A stretch of 64,000 nt of DNA from Alsobacter soli (GTDB taxonomy: Bacteria; Pseudomonadota; Alphaproteobacteria; Rhizobiales; Beijerinckiaceae). Where the stretch lies: assembly GCF_003004785.1 (NCBI RefSeq), contig NZ_PVZS01000017.1, positions 1-64,000 of the forward strand, given 5' to 3'. Shown piece by piece: positions 28,143-39,355 of the stretch (its first letter is position 1; the number at the start of each line of letters is the position of its first letter). Made by a program: the position numbers and the translations under genes. The notes below the pieces were generated by a model. That model worked only from the letters and a program-made list of their open reading frames with translations, ran no database searches and was not told the origin of the DNA.

Positions 28143-28709
28143 CTATTTGGTGTGACGCCGCAGGATGGCCTCCACCAGGTTCTCGATATCCGGGCGGGTC
28201 GCCCCGAGAGCCTTCAGGATCGAAGCCGCCGCTTCGATCCGCGCCTGCTTGTCGGCTTTGGCTGCTTCGATGCGGTCCTGACCCAGAGAGGCTCCAACCG
28301 CAATCTCCCCTCGGTGGGCGACAGCGACCAGAACCTGCAAGGTGTCGGCCCCGATTGGAAGCTGAATGGCCGGCGGCGCCACCTCCATCATCGATTTCAT
28401 CACGAAGCCCGTCCCGCCAATGAACAACTGACCGGTCCGTACTTCCAGGGACAGGTTCGGAACGTCCGGAAGCACATCTGCAAACCGAGCCATTGCTCCG
28501 GCATCGACCAGAATGGTCACGCTCCATTCGCACTGCGCGTCGATAGCGGTCGCTGCCCCAGGACCTGTCAGTTCGAGGAGCCCCGGCTTGAAGTCCAGCC
28601 GCACGACCTCTTCGGGGCTCGATAGCCCCACTGTGACGAGTTGCAGCGCGTCACGAAGGTCGTTTCTTCCAAGGAAGGCGAGTCGACGCCCGTGAGCAAT
28701 AGTCATCAT
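28143..28709 (-). CDS. Single sliding-clamp-like domain protein paired with MmeI-like enzyme
   Basis: The 188-residue protein has no name that I know. Its first 115 residues resemble one domain of the DNA polymerase III beta clamp. NDLRDALQLV matches the first helix, VVRLDFKPGLLELTGP the strand pair, and VTILVDAGAMARFADVLPD the second helix. LSLEVRTGQLFIGGTGF matches the next strands. The last 50 residues are helical and charged. It starts 11 bases after the MmeI-like gene with AGGAAGG at the right distance, so the two are one operon. Base composition is lower than nearby genes (35 of 60 G+C at 28441-28500). The clamp fold is inferred by eye from sequence pattern; it could serve the restriction enzyme as a DNA-binding or immunity partner. 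Confidence 0.6.
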   Translation of the reverse strand: MMTIAHGRRLAFLGRNDLRDALQLVTVGLSSPEEVVRLDFKPGLLELTGPGAATAIDAQCEWSVTILVDAGAMARFADVLPDVPNLSLEVRTGQLFIGGTGFVMKSMMEVAPPAIQLPIGADTLQVLVAVAHRGEIAVGASLGQDRIEAAKADKQARIEAAASILKALGATRPDIENLVEAILRRHTK

Positions 28710-28720
28710 CGCCGACCTTC

Positions 28721-31700
28721 CTACCCTGCCGCGGCCCAGCGGGCCACGTAGCGGCCGTCGGGGAGGCGGTGGGCGTCGCCGTAGCGGGCGAGGATGTCGA
28801 GGACCGCGGCGACGCGGGCGATGCGGCCCTTAGGCGGGCCGCGGAAGGCGCGGGCGACGGCTTCGGCGTCCAGGCCGGAGCGGGCGGCGAGCAGCACGGC
28901 CTTGACGGCGAGGGGCTGCTCGTAGCGGTCCTTCGGGAACAGGGGCCTGGCGCGGTCGAAGGCCACCACGGTGGGGCCGAGGCCGAGTTCGCCGGTCCTG
29001 CCGGCGAGGCCCCTGCCGAAGCGCGGGGCCTGGTAGTCGGGCCGCAGCCAGCGCACGAGGCCGGCGGCCTCCTCGCGGGCGCGCTCCGCGTTCAGCGCCA
29101 CGAGGCGGGCCAGGATCTCCTCTTCAGGCAGGTCGGCCGGCCACCCATAGGCCTCGGCGGCCAGGCGGTCGATGGCGGCATGGAGGTCCTTGATCACCAG
29201 CACGAGGCCGCGGGCCTTCACGTCCTCGTCGGCGGACGTCAGCGGGGCGCCGGCCTTCAGCTTCTCCAGCACGTTGTAGAGGCCCGTGAGGGTGAGGTCC
29301 GGATGCTCGGCCAGCACGCGCTTGCGCAGGGCGTCCAATTCCTCGCCGAGGGCCGCGAGATCGCGCTGGAGGACCGGGGGGAGGATGGGGAAAGGGAAGG
29401 GGTCGAAGCAGGCCGTCTTGGTGTAAATGGGCCTGTCTTCGAGAGTGCCGCCGTTAGCCAAAGCCCAGGCCACGTGAACATGGGAGGATAGAACGGCTAA
29501 GTCTGAGGCATCGAAAAGCCCGAAGCAGACAAGGCGATTGTCCGGCAGGATCGTCGCATCAAGGAACTGGAAGGCCCGGTGCTTGGCAGTCTCGACCGTG
29601 GCGATGTAGCGGGGCAGACCGTCGACGGCCGGCCGAAAATCCCCGCGGGGTTCTCCGAAAATCCACCAGTTCTCCCGGTAGCTTTGGCGCGCGTTCCAGC
29701 GACGCCCGAGCTTGCGACCGCGTTCGTCCGTCCGGGGTTGCCCATCTGGGCCCAGGTCGTACAGCACGCGATCGTGCAGGTGCTGGTAGATCTCCGGAAA
29801 ATCCCGCCGCACCTCGTCGAGGTCGCGCCCGAACAGGTCGATCACCAGCGCGCCGCGCGCCCGGCCGGTCAGGTCCTTGCCGTTGCGGTAGGCTCTGACG
29901 TGCCGCTCCAGCCCCGGGCGACGGCCGAGGCCCAGAAGCTCAGCCTCCGCCGGTGTGACGATGAAGCCCGATCCCATTAGCTGGACGCCGCGGGAGCACA
30001 GCCCCCTGTTCGCCTGCAGCGGCTGCGCTGCGGTGAAATCCACTCCCACCGTCAAATCCGAATTGATCCGCCCTTCGCGCCGGGCGAAGTCGATCCGCGG
30101 GTCGTCCGTGTCGATGCCGGATTCCGCGATCACCTCGGCCAGCACGCCGTCCCGGCGGCCGGCCTCCGCCACCGTCATGGCGATGCGCACGGCGGCGTGC
30201 TTCTCCGTCGCCTTGGTCCAGGGGTGGTCCGGCACGGCATAGACGAGGCTAAGGGGCGCCTTGCCGCTGAGATGGGCCTCCATCACCCGGCGCTGGAACA
30301 CCTGGCTGATCGAGTTCGTGGTGATGAAGCCGAAGCGGCGCAGGCGGGCGCCCTTGCGGGTCAGGATCTCGGCGGCCCGGTCCCACCAGTACATCACGAG
30401 GTCGGCGCTGCGATTCATGTGGGGGTGCGCGGCCCAGAGGGCCTGCGCGTAGGCGTCGCCCAGCTCGGCCCGGAGGTCCTTGCCGCCGATGAAGGGCGGG
30501 TTGCCGACGATGAAGTCCGCCTCCGGCCATGACGGCCGGCGCGGGGCCGGGGCCGCCAGCTTCCCGTCCGCCGCGCGGGCGAGCGCCGGGTAGCCGTCCC
30601 AGGTCGCCACGGCGTCGAAGCCGGCGCGGCGGCCGCCATTGATGTTGTCGAAGGCCCGCAGGATCGGCTCGGAGGGGTGGCCGGTGCGGGTGCGGTAGTG
30701 CTGCTGCAGGTAGCCGATCCACACCACCAGCTCGGCGATGGCGGCGGCGCGCGGGTTCAGCTCGAGGCCCAGGAACTGGTGCGGGTCCACGTTCTGCAGC
30801 AGGTCCTCCACGCCGCCGAGCTCGGCGATCTTCTCCAGCACCTCGCCTTCCAGCACCTTCATGAGCTCCAGGGCGACGTAGAGGAAGTTGCCGGTGCCGC
30901 AGGCGGGGTCGAGCACGGTGGTTTCGCAGAGCCGCCGGTGAAACTCGCGGCAGAAGCGGATGGCGTCCTCCCGGGCGCCGGCCTCCATGGCCGCCTGCAC
31001 GCGCATCAGCGCGGCGCGCCAGTCGGCGTTCAGCGGCTCCATCACGGTCACCTGCACCAGCCGCTGCACATAGGCCCGCGGCGTGTAGTGGGCGCCCAGC
31101 CGGCTGCGCTCCTCCGGGTCGAGGGCCTGCTCCAGCAGCGTGCCGAAGATCGCAGGGTCCACCTGGGTCCAGTCCGACTTCGCGGCGGCCAGCAGCTCGC
31201 CGATCTCCTCGCGGCCGAGCGGAAATGCCTTGGCCTGCCTGAACAGGTTGCCGTTGAAGTGGCGCAGGTGCTGCTTGAAGGCGGAGAAGAAGCGGTTGGC
31301 GTGCTCCTTGGCGTCCATGCGCGCCCAGAGCTCCTGGAGGAGCGGGGCGAAGCTCTGCGGCCGCTCCAGGCAATCGGCGATCAGGGCGGTGAACTCGCCG
31401 CGGGGCAGCAGGTCCACGTCCTCGGCGAACATGGTGAAGATGCAGCGCATGAGGAAATGCGCCACCTCCTCGGGCGGGTGCTGCCGCTCCAGCGCCTTGC
31501 TGACGGCGGCGAGCCTGTCGGCGATGGCGCGGGTGACGCGCGCCGTCTCGCGGGCGGGGTTGAGGCTGGCCGGGTCGGTCCAGACCTTGCGGAGGGTGTC
31601 GCGGACCTGGGCGTCGCGCAGGTCCTCCAGGTAGATGCGGAAGCGTTGCCGGTCAGGGAACTGCGCATAGGCCCGGCCGGTGCCGGAAAAGTCGGCGTAG

Positions 31701-32185
31701 AGCTCCAGGCAGTGGCCGACGTCGCACACGATGATGAAGGGCGGGGCGGGCTGGTCCGGCTCCAGGCAGAACACGTAGTCCTCGGCCTGCCGCCGGGCGT
31801 TCACCATCATGACGTCCCAGTTGCGGTGGACGGGCCGGCGGCCCAGCGCGGCGGGACCGTCGAAGCCAGGCAGGCTTTGCTGGCCGGCGATGGCCTTGTC
31901 CTTGCCCGGGAGGCGGGACTGCTTGGCCTCCAGGATAAAGCAGCCCTTCTTGTAGAGGTCGATCCGCAACACCGACTGGACGTCGTCGCTGGCGCGGCGG
32001 TGGACGCCGCGCTCGAAGGCGTAGTCGTTGGAGCGGCCGTGGCTGGCGGGCTCCGGCCGTGGCGCGCCGATGACCTCGCAGAGCTCGATGAGGAACAGTG
32101 CGTAGTTGGCCCGCTCAGCCCCGCCCTCGCCGGCGGTCCACTTGGCGATGAAGCCGTCCACGCCGGACAGGTCGCAATCGCTCAC
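28721..32185 (-). CDS. MmeI-like single-chain restriction endonuclease/DNA adenine methyltransferase
   Basis: The 1154-residue protein has an N-terminal nuclease motif, Asp76-X9-Glu86-Ala-Lys88 (RIDLYKKGCFILEAK), with the same spacing as recalled for MmeI. A helical linker follows, then a gamma-type adenine methyltransferase with DPACGTGNF (426-434) and NPPF (562-565). A target recognition region (about 620-910) and a C-terminal helical part (AYGWPADLPEEEILARLVALN) complete it. Such type IIL enzymes cut and methylate with one chain and one recognition domain; the recognised sequence cannot be read here. The recognition region has lower G+C than the rest (69 of 120 at 29461-29580 against 44 of 60 at 29101-29160), which suggests exchange. 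It is likely an intact phage-defence gene. Confidence 0.9.
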   Translation of the reverse strand: MSDCDLSGVDGFIAKWTAGEGGAERANYALFLIELCEVIGAPRPEPASHGRSNDYAFERGVHRRASDDVQSVLRIDLYKKGCFILEAKQSRLPGKDKAIAGQQSLPGFDGPAALGRRPVHRNWDVMMVNARRQAEDYVFCLEPDQPAPPFIIVCDVGHCLELYADFSGTGRAYAQFPDRQRFRIYLEDLRDAQVRDTLRKVWTDPASLNPARETARVTRAIADRLAAVSKALERQHPPEEVAHFLMRCIFTMFAEDVDLLPRGEFTALIADCLERPQSFAPLLQELWARMDAKEHANRFFSAFKQHLRHFNGNLFRQAKAFPLGREEIGELLAAAKSDWTQVDPAIFGTLLEQALDPEERSRLGAHYTPRAYVQRLVQVTVMEPLNADWRAALMRVQAAMEAGAREDAIRFCREFHRRLCETTVLDPACGTGNFLYVALELMKVLEGEVLEKIAELGGVEDLLQNVDPHQFLGLELNPRAAAIAELVVWIGYLQQHYRTRTGHPSEPILRAFDNINGGRRAGFDAVATWDGYPALARAADGKLAAPAPRRPSWPEADFIVGNPPFIGGKDLRAELGDAYAQALWAAHPHMNRSADLVMYWWDRAAEILTRKGARLRRFGFITTNSISQVFQRRVMEAHLSGKAPLSLVYAVPDHPWTKATEKHAAVRIAMTVAEAGRRDGVLAEVIAESGIDTDDPRIDFARREGRINSDLTVGVDFTAAQPLQANRGLCSRGVQLMGSGFIVTPAEAELLGLGRRPGLERHVRAYRNGKDLTGRARGALVIDLFGRDLDEVRRDFPEIYQHLHDRVLYDLGPDGQPRTDERGRKLGRRWNARQSYRENWWIFGEPRGDFRPAVDGLPRYIATVETAKHRAFQFLDATILPDNRLVCFGLFDASDLAVLSSHVHVAWALANGGTLEDRPIYTKTACFDPFPFPILPPVLQRDLAALGEELDALRKRVLAEHPDLTLTGLYNVLEKLKAGAPLTSADEDVKARGLVLVIKDLHAAIDRLAAEAYGWPADLPEEEILARLVALNAERAREEAAGLVRWLRPDYQAPRFGRGLAGRTGELGLGPTVVAFDRARPLFPKDRYEQPLAVKAVLLAARSGLDAEAVARAFRGPPKGRIARVAAVLDILARYGDAHRLPDGRYVARWAAAG

Positions 32186-32479
32186 GGCAATGCCTCAAAA
32201 CAATGGGTCGCAGCGCCTCGAAAAAAACCGGCGCGGATCGGGGGAGCTTACGTCCCGCCCTCCCTTGCATTCCACCAACCGCATCCCATGTGACTGCAAC
32301 CAGGACGCGCATCCGGCGCGGGGCCGGCCTTTCGGGCCGTGGCGACCCCGTGCGCTGTCCTGCGTTGTTTAAAGTCGGCGCCCGTGCTATTGCGCCGCAA
32401 CGAAACGACCGAACCAGCCCAGGATCAGCCCGACTCCGCCGGAGCCGGGCTTCGCCGTTTGGCGCATCGAGAGACCCCT
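32186..32479. other. Divergent intergenic region before typA
   Basis: This 294-base gap lies between the restriction operon (minus) and typA (plus). A possible typA promoter is TTGTTT near 32366 with CTATTG 16 bases later, but both boxes are weak. I see no gene or RNA in it. Confidence 0.4.
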
Positions 32480-34306
<1,827 letters not shown>

Positions 34307-34334
34307 GGCCCGCCTGGGAGGCTGGAATGCGAAA

Positions 34335-34363
34335 AGCCCCGGGCGCGAGCCCGGGGCTTTTTT
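34335..34363 (+). terminator. Rho-independent terminator of typA
   Basis: AGCCCCGGG and CCCGGGGCT form a perfect 9-bp stem (loop CGCGAG), followed by five further T residues and preceded by AAA, so it may also stop the convergent malonate operon. Confidence 0.9.
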
Positions 34364-34384
34364 GTCTTTGGCGCTCCCTCAGCC

Positions 34385-34459
34385 GTCATGCCCGGGCTTG
34401 TCCCGGGCTTCCACGCGGTTGCGGCGGCCGTGGATGGCCGGGATAGGCCCGGCGATGAC
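34385..34459. repeat. Dispersed palindromic repeat (type B) between typA and matB
   Basis: This 75-base element reads GTCATGCCCGGGCTTGTCCC at the left and ends GGCCCGGCGATGAC. It is nearly the same as the element at 62875-62950 along its full length, including CCGTGGATGGCCGGG, so the two are copies of one family. Confidence 0.85.
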
Positions 34460-34477
34460 GGAGACGAGTCAGAGAAA

Positions 34478-35998
34478 TCAGGCGCCCTTGTACAGGTCCT
34501 TGTACTGGTCGCGCAGGATGTTCTTCTGAACCTTGCCCATGGTGTTGCGGGGCAGGTCGTCGGCCATGATCACACGCTTCGGCTGCTTGAACTTGGCGAG
34601 GCGGCCTTCCAGGCGACCCAGCACGTCCTTTTCGGTGAGCGCGGAGCCCTTCGGCACGACCACCACGGCGGTGACGCCCTCGCCGAAGTCCGGGTGGGGC
34701 ACGCCGATCACGGCGCTCTCGACCACGCCCGGGATGGAGTCAATCTCGGTCTCGACCTCCTTCGGGTAGACGTTGTAGCCGCCGGTGATCACGAGGTCCT
34801 TGCCGCGGCCGACGATGTGGACGTAGCCTCGCTCGTCCACCTTGCCGAGGTCGCCGGTGATGAAGAAGCCGTCCGGCCGGAACTCGGCGGCGGTCTTCTC
34901 CGGCATACGCCAGTAGCCCTTGAAGACGTTCGGGCCCTTCACCTCGATCATGCCGACGTCGCCGTCCGGCAGCTTCTCGCCCGTCTCCGGGTTCACGACG
35001 CGCAGCTCCACGCCGGGCAGCGGGAAGCCCACCGTGCCGGGCACGCGGTCCCCGTCATAGGGGTTCGACGTGCTCATGTTGGTTTCCGTCATCCCGTAGC
35101 GCTCCAGGATGGCGTGGCCGGTGCGCTCGCTCCAGGCGCGGTGGGTGTCGGCCAGCAGGGGCGCGGAGCCCGAGACGAACAGGCGGATATGGGCCGTGGC
35201 CTCGCGGTTGAGGCGCGGCTCCTGCAGCAGGCGGACGTAGAAGGTGGGCACGCCCATCATGCAGGTGGCGCGGGGCAGCAAACGCATGATCTCGTCGGCG
35301 TCGAGCTTGGGCAGGAACAGCATCGAGGCGTTGGCCATCAGGATGGTGTTCGTGGCCACGAAGAGCCCGTGCGTGTGGAAGATCGGCAGGGCGTGCAGCA
35401 GCACGTCGTCGGCGGTGAAGCGCCAGTAGTCGACCAGCGTCAGGGCGTTGGAGGTCAGGTTCCAGTGGGTCAGCATGGCGCCCTTGGAGCGCCCGGTGGT
35501 GCCCGATGTGTAGAGGATGGCCGCGAGGTCGTCCTTGGCGCGCGGGACGTCGTCGAAGTCGGTCGGCTGGCCGCGGGCGAGGTCCATGAGGGAGCCGTCG
35601 CCGGCCGTGCCGAGGGTTTCGGTGGCGGCCACGCCGAGCCTGCCGGCGAGCTCTCCGATAGCGGGGCCGTTCTTGGGCGAGGCGACCACAACGCGGGGCT
35701 CGGCGTCGCCGATGAAGTATTCCAGCTCGGCCAGGGTGTAGGCCGTGTTCAGCGGCAGGTAGATCGCTCCCACCCGCAGGCAGGCGAGGTAGAGCATGAT
35801 CGCCTCGGCGCTCTTCTCCACCTGCACGGCGACCCGGTCGCCGACCTGGACGCCGCGCCCCTTCAGGGCGTGCGCGAGCTGGGCGGACAGCGCCAGCATG
35901 TCGCCATAGGTGAAGCGCCGGCCGTCGCTGGTCTCGATAAACAGCTTGGCGGGATCGGCAATGCGCTCGCGCACCAGCGCGAAAAGGTTGTCGGACAT
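34478..35998 (-). CDS. matB: Malonyl-CoA synthetase
   Basis: The 506-residue acyl-adenylate-forming enzyme makes malonyl-CoA from malonate, CoA and ATP. It has YTSGTTGRSKGAMLTH (phosphate loop), ERYGMTETNM, GDLGKVDERGYVHIVGR and the catalytic Lys in NTMGKVQKN. Length and motifs fit rhizobial MatB. It is the last gene of the malonate operon, 27 bases after matA, whose decarboxylase uses its product. Confidence 0.93.
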   Translation of the reverse strand: MSDNLFALVRERIADPAKLFIETSDGRRFTYGDMLALSAQLAHALKGRGVQVGDRVAVQVEKSAEAIMLYLACLRVGAIYLPLNTAYTLAELEYFIGDAEPRVVVASPKNGPAIGELAGRLGVAATETLGTAGDGSLMDLARGQPTDFDDVPRAKDDLAAILYTSGTTGRSKGAMLTHWNLTSNALTLVDYWRFTADDVLLHALPIFHTHGLFVATNTILMANASMLFLPKLDADEIMRLLPRATCMMGVPTFYVRLLQEPRLNREATAHIRLFVSGSAPLLADTHRAWSERTGHAILERYGMTETNMSTSNPYDGDRVPGTVGFPLPGVELRVVNPETGEKLPDGDVGMIEVKGPNVFKGYWRMPEKTAAEFRPDGFFITGDLGKVDERGYVHIVGRGKDLVITGGYNVYPKEVETEIDSIPGVVESAVIGVPHPDFGEGVTAVVVVPKGSALTEKDVLGRLEGRLAKFKQPKRVIMADDLPRNTMGKVQKNILRDQYKDLYKGA

Positions 35999-36025
35999 GA
36001 TTGTTCTTCTTCCGGGTCAGTCAGC

Positions 36026-37450
36026 TCATGGAGCGGTCGCGACATCGCGAGACGGCAGGTCGGCCCGCAGCGCGCCGCGCACGCTGGAGGCGGCCGCGAC
36101 GCGTCCCTTGTTCACGAAGGCCTCGTGGTTCTTCTCGATGTCGTCGAGATCGTAGAGGTAGTTCACCATCAGGCCGTGCGCCTGCTTCAGGCCCTTGAGG
36201 GACGTATCGCCCAGCCAGTTCAGCCGCTCGAGGCGGGCGCCGTTGCCCAGGTGGAAGCGGGCCACCGGGTCCACCGGCCGGCCGCCCGGCGTCTTGGCGC
36301 GCAGGTAGTAGTAAGCCGCCGCCTCCATGAGGACGCGCTTCACGGCCGGGAGGCGGACGGCGTCGTGGGTCCAGCCCTCCTGGTCGAGGGCGTCGAGCAC
36401 GCCCTTGTCCTCCTCGGAGAGCACGGGCGAGTCCTCCTTGCGCCGCTCGCGCGCCAGCCAACCTGCGAAGCCGGGGGCGGGGGAGAGGGTGACGAAGCAC
36501 TTCAGCGAGGGGATCTGGCGGGCCAGCTCCTCCACCACCTGCTTGATCAGGAAATTGCCAAAGGAGATGCCGCGCAGGCCCTCCTGGCAGTTGGAGATGG
36601 AGTAGAACACCGCGGTGGTGGCCTGGCGCGGGTCGATGACGGCGCGGTCCTCCGCCAGAAGCGGGCCGATTCCGGCCGGGATCTCGGCGGTGAGCGCCAC
36701 CTCCACGAAGATCAGCGGCTCGTCCACGATCTGCGGATGGAAGAAGGCGAAGCAGCGTCGATCCGCGGGCTGCAGCCGTCGCCGCAGGTCGTCCCAGCTC
36801 TCGATGGCATGGACGGCCTCGTAGCGGATGATCTTCTCGAGAATATTGGCGGGCGTCGACCAGTCGATCGGCCGCAGCACCAGGAAGCCGCGGTTGAACC
36901 AGGACGAGAACAGGTGCTGGAAGTCCGCGTCGAGCGCCTCGAGCTCCGGAATCTCGGACTGGTGCTTGAACAGCTCCTCGCGCATGCGCACCAGCCGCAG
37001 CGTGCCGCCGGGCGACAGGTTCAGGCGGCGGATCAGCTCCTGCCGGCGCGGCTCGGCGGCCTTGTGCAGGTCGAGCAGCGTCTTGTGGTCCGGGTTATCC
37101 CGGTAGGCCGCGATGGCCTGTTCCAGCCTGGCGGGCTCCGCTCCGAAGCGCACCACGAGTTCACGCAGAAAGCCGGCTTTCCCGGCGCCGGGCAGGGCGT
37201 CGTAGCGGTCCAGGATCTCGCGCGCCAGAGCAACGCCCGAGGCCTCGCCACGGCTCGACAGCAGGTCGGCGCAGAGTCCCGCGAGGTCCTTCGCGCCGCC
37301 GCTGCGGCCGCTCATGATGATGGAGCGGCCGCGGTCGGCGATCGTTTGCAGCAGGTCGCTGAAGAACGAGATGTTCACCGCCTGGCGCCAGCCGGCCGCG
37401 GACTCGCCCGCCACGGGAGTATCGGTCACGCTCGGCTCGGTGCTCGTCAT
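36026..37450 (-). CDS. matA: Malonyl-CoA decarboxylase
   Basis: The 474-residue enzyme releases CO2 from malonyl-CoA to give acetyl-CoA. The N-terminal helical domain is followed by a GNAT-like catalytic domain with SPAPGFAGWL and VARFHLGNGARLERLNW, which holds the catalytic His. A C-terminal GLKQAHGLMVNYLYD is typical of the family. With matB and the TRAP transporter it forms a full malonate catabolic route. It starts 13 bases after dctM. Confidence 0.93.
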   Translation of the reverse strand: MTSTEPSVTDTPVAGESAAGWRQAVNISFFSDLLQTIADRGRSIIMSGRSGGAKDLAGLCADLLSSRGEASGVALAREILDRYDALPGAGKAGFLRELVVRFGAEPARLEQAIAAYRDNPDHKTLLDLHKAAEPRRQELIRRLNLSPGGTLRLVRMREELFKHQSEIPELEALDADFQHLFSSWFNRGFLVLRPIDWSTPANILEKIIRYEAVHAIESWDDLRRRLQPADRRCFAFFHPQIVDEPLIFVEVALTAEIPAGIGPLLAEDRAVIDPRQATTAVFYSISNCQEGLRGISFGNFLIKQVVEELARQIPSLKCFVTLSPAPGFAGWLARERRKEDSPVLSEEDKGVLDALDQEGWTHDAVRLPAVKRVLMEAAAYYYLRAKTPGGRPVDPVARFHLGNGARLERLNWLGDTSLKGLKQAHGLMVNYLYDLDDIEKNHEAFVNKGRVAAASSVRGALRADLPSRDVATAP

Positions 37451-37463
37451 CGCGATCGCTCCA

Positions 37464-38810
37464 TCACTTGCCCATCACGAGATCCGGCAGCGCGGTCGAG
37501 ATCTGCGGGAAGATGCAGAGCAGGAAGACCGCGAAGGCCATGAGGATCACGAAGGGCACAGTCCCCATGATGACGTCCCGCAGGGGAATGTCCGGGGCGA
37601 TATTCTTGATGACGAAGATGTTGAGGCCCACCGGCGGGTGGATCAACCCCATCTCCATGACGATGGTCATCACCACGCCGAACCAGATCAGGTCGAAGCC
37701 TGCGGCCTTGAGCGGCGGGAGGATGATCGGGGCCGTCATCAGGATGATGGAGACCGGCGGCAGGAAGAAGCCGAGAACGATCACCATGCCCAGGATGACG
37801 ATGAGCAGCAGCCACTTGGACAAGCCGAGCCCAACGATCCACTGGGCCGTCGACTGGCTGATGTGGAGATAGCTCATCACGTAGGCGTAGAGCAGGGACA
37901 TGCCGATGATCAGCATCAGCATCGTGCTCTCGCGCAGGGTCGCGCTGAGAATGGGCGACAGCTCGGAGGGCTTCCACACGCCGTAGATGGCGGCGATCAA
38001 CACCAGGGCGAGGACGCCGCCAAGGCCTGCCGTCTCGGACGGGGTGGCGAAGCCGCCATAGAGGGCGATCATGACGCCCGTGAGCAGGGCCACGAACGGG
38101 ATCACGCGCGGAAGCAGGGAGAGCTTGTCGCGGGTTGACAAGCGGTCCTCTTCCAGAATGGGGGAGGCGGGTTCGCCCGCCTCGTAAGCGCGCTTGGCGG
38201 ACGCGTATTCCTGGCGGAAGCGGACGGCTGCGTAGAAGGCGAAGAGACCCACCAGCAGCAGCCCGGGGCCGATCCCGGCCAGGAACAGGCGTCCGAGGGA
38301 CTGCTCGGCCGCGACCGCGTAGAGGATCATGGTGATCGAGGGCGGCAACAGGATGCCGAGCGTGCCGCCGGCTGCAATGATGCCCGACGCGAAGGCGCCG
38401 GAATATCCGCGCCGGCGCATCTCGGGGATGCCAGCCGAGCCGATGGCCGAGCAGGTCGCCGGCGACGAGCCCGCCATGGCGGCGAACAGGGCGCAGGCGA
38501 AAACGTTGGCGATCCCGAGCCCGCCCGGGATGCGGTGCATCCAGGCATGCAGGGCGGAGTAGAGGTCCTGGCCCGCGCGCGACCGGCCAATGGCCGCGCC
38601 CTTGAGGATGAAGAGCGGGATGGCGAGCAGCGTGATGGAGGACATTTCCTCGTAGACGTTCTGCGTCACCGTATCCAGCGACGCGCCCGGCATGAAGAAG
38701 GCCATGAAGATCACGGCCACGACCCCAAGCGCGAACGCGATCGGCATCCCGGAGAACATGGCTCCGAGGGTGGCGCCGGCGTAGAGGAAGCCGATGGCGG
38801 CCGTACTCAT
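37464..38810 (-). CDS. TRAP transporter large permease (DctM type)
   Basis: The 448-residue membrane protein has some 12 hydrophobic segments and the DctM hallmarks GMPIAFALG, SSPATCSAIGSAGIPEMRRRGY and PPSITMILYAVAA. It is the sodium-driven transport subunit, here most likely for malonate. The ATG at 38810 overlaps the DctQ stop by four bases (ATGA). Confidence 0.92.
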   Translation of the reverse strand: MSTAAIGFLYAGATLGAMFSGMPIAFALGVVAVIFMAFFMPGASLDTVTQNVYEEMSSITLLAIPLFILKGAAIGRSRAGQDLYSALHAWMHRIPGGLGIANVFACALFAAMAGSSPATCSAIGSAGIPEMRRRGYSGAFASGIIAAGGTLGILLPPSITMILYAVAAEQSLGRLFLAGIGPGLLLVGLFAFYAAVRFRQEYASAKRAYEAGEPASPILEEDRLSTRDKLSLLPRVIPFVALLTGVMIALYGGFATPSETAGLGGVLALVLIAAIYGVWKPSELSPILSATLRESTMLMLIIGMSLLYAYVMSYLHISQSTAQWIVGLGLSKWLLLIVILGMVIVLGFFLPPVSIILMTAPIILPPLKAAGFDLIWFGVVMTIVMEMGLIHPPVGLNIFVIKNIAPDIPLRDVIMGTVPFVILMAFAVFLLCIFPQISTALPDLVMGK

Positions 38811-39355
38811 TGGGCTTTCCTGTCGAAGGCGACCGCGACTTGCAGCACAATCTGGACCGTAAGCAGCGTCATGCCGACCGCCATGAGGGAGTAGGGGATC
38901 CAGAGCGGCGGAGCCCAGGTCGAGGATGAGTGCTGGTCGTCCACCCACGCCTCATGGAGCAGGGTGAAGCTCTTCCACGAGAAGAAGGCGCAGAAGGCGG
39001 CCGAGGCGATGTCGGTCAGGATCAGGCGCCAGCGGTTGGCGCGGGACGACAGCAGCGTGGCGAACGCCTCGATCCCGACGTGGCCCCGCCTGGCCTGCAC
39101 GGCGGCGCCGCTGAGGAAGGTCGCTCCCACCAGCAGGAAGATGGCGGTCTCGTCCTGCCAGTCGGTCGGAATCTTGAGGAAGTAGCGAACCACCACGCTG
39201 TAGCTGAGCACCATCGCGGCGGCGACGACCGCGATCCCGCCCAAAGCCATGACGAGGGCGTTGACCCCGTTCATCGCGTTCACGAGCACGCCCAGAGGCC
39301 CCGGGACCACCGGGGCCTGGGTGGGGGCTGCGGCGTCCGGCAGCCCGTGGCTCAC
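38807..39355 (-). CDS. TRAP transporter small permease (DctQ type)
   Basis: The 182-residue protein has four hydrophobic segments and the DctQ motif RYFLKIPTDWQDETAIFLLV. It partners DctM in the membrane. The start is GTG at 39355, sharing GTGA with the stop of the binding-protein gene. A longer frame upstream reads over dctP in another frame and is not used. Confidence 0.88.
   Translation of the reverse strand: MSHGLPDAAAPTQAPVVPGPLGVLVNAMNGVNALVMALGGIAVVAAAMVLSYSVVVRYFLKIPTDWQDETAIFLLVGATFLSGAAVQARRGHVGIEAFATLLSSRANRWRLILTDIASAAFCAFFSWKSFTLLHEAWVDDQHSSSTWAPPLWIPYSLMAVGMTLLTVQIVLQVAVAFDRKAQ

Noticed and set aside
28721-32185. BREX or DISARM defence system
   Set aside because: The methyltransferase has an MmeI-type fused nuclease, and no pgl, brx or drm helicase or accessory genes are nearby.
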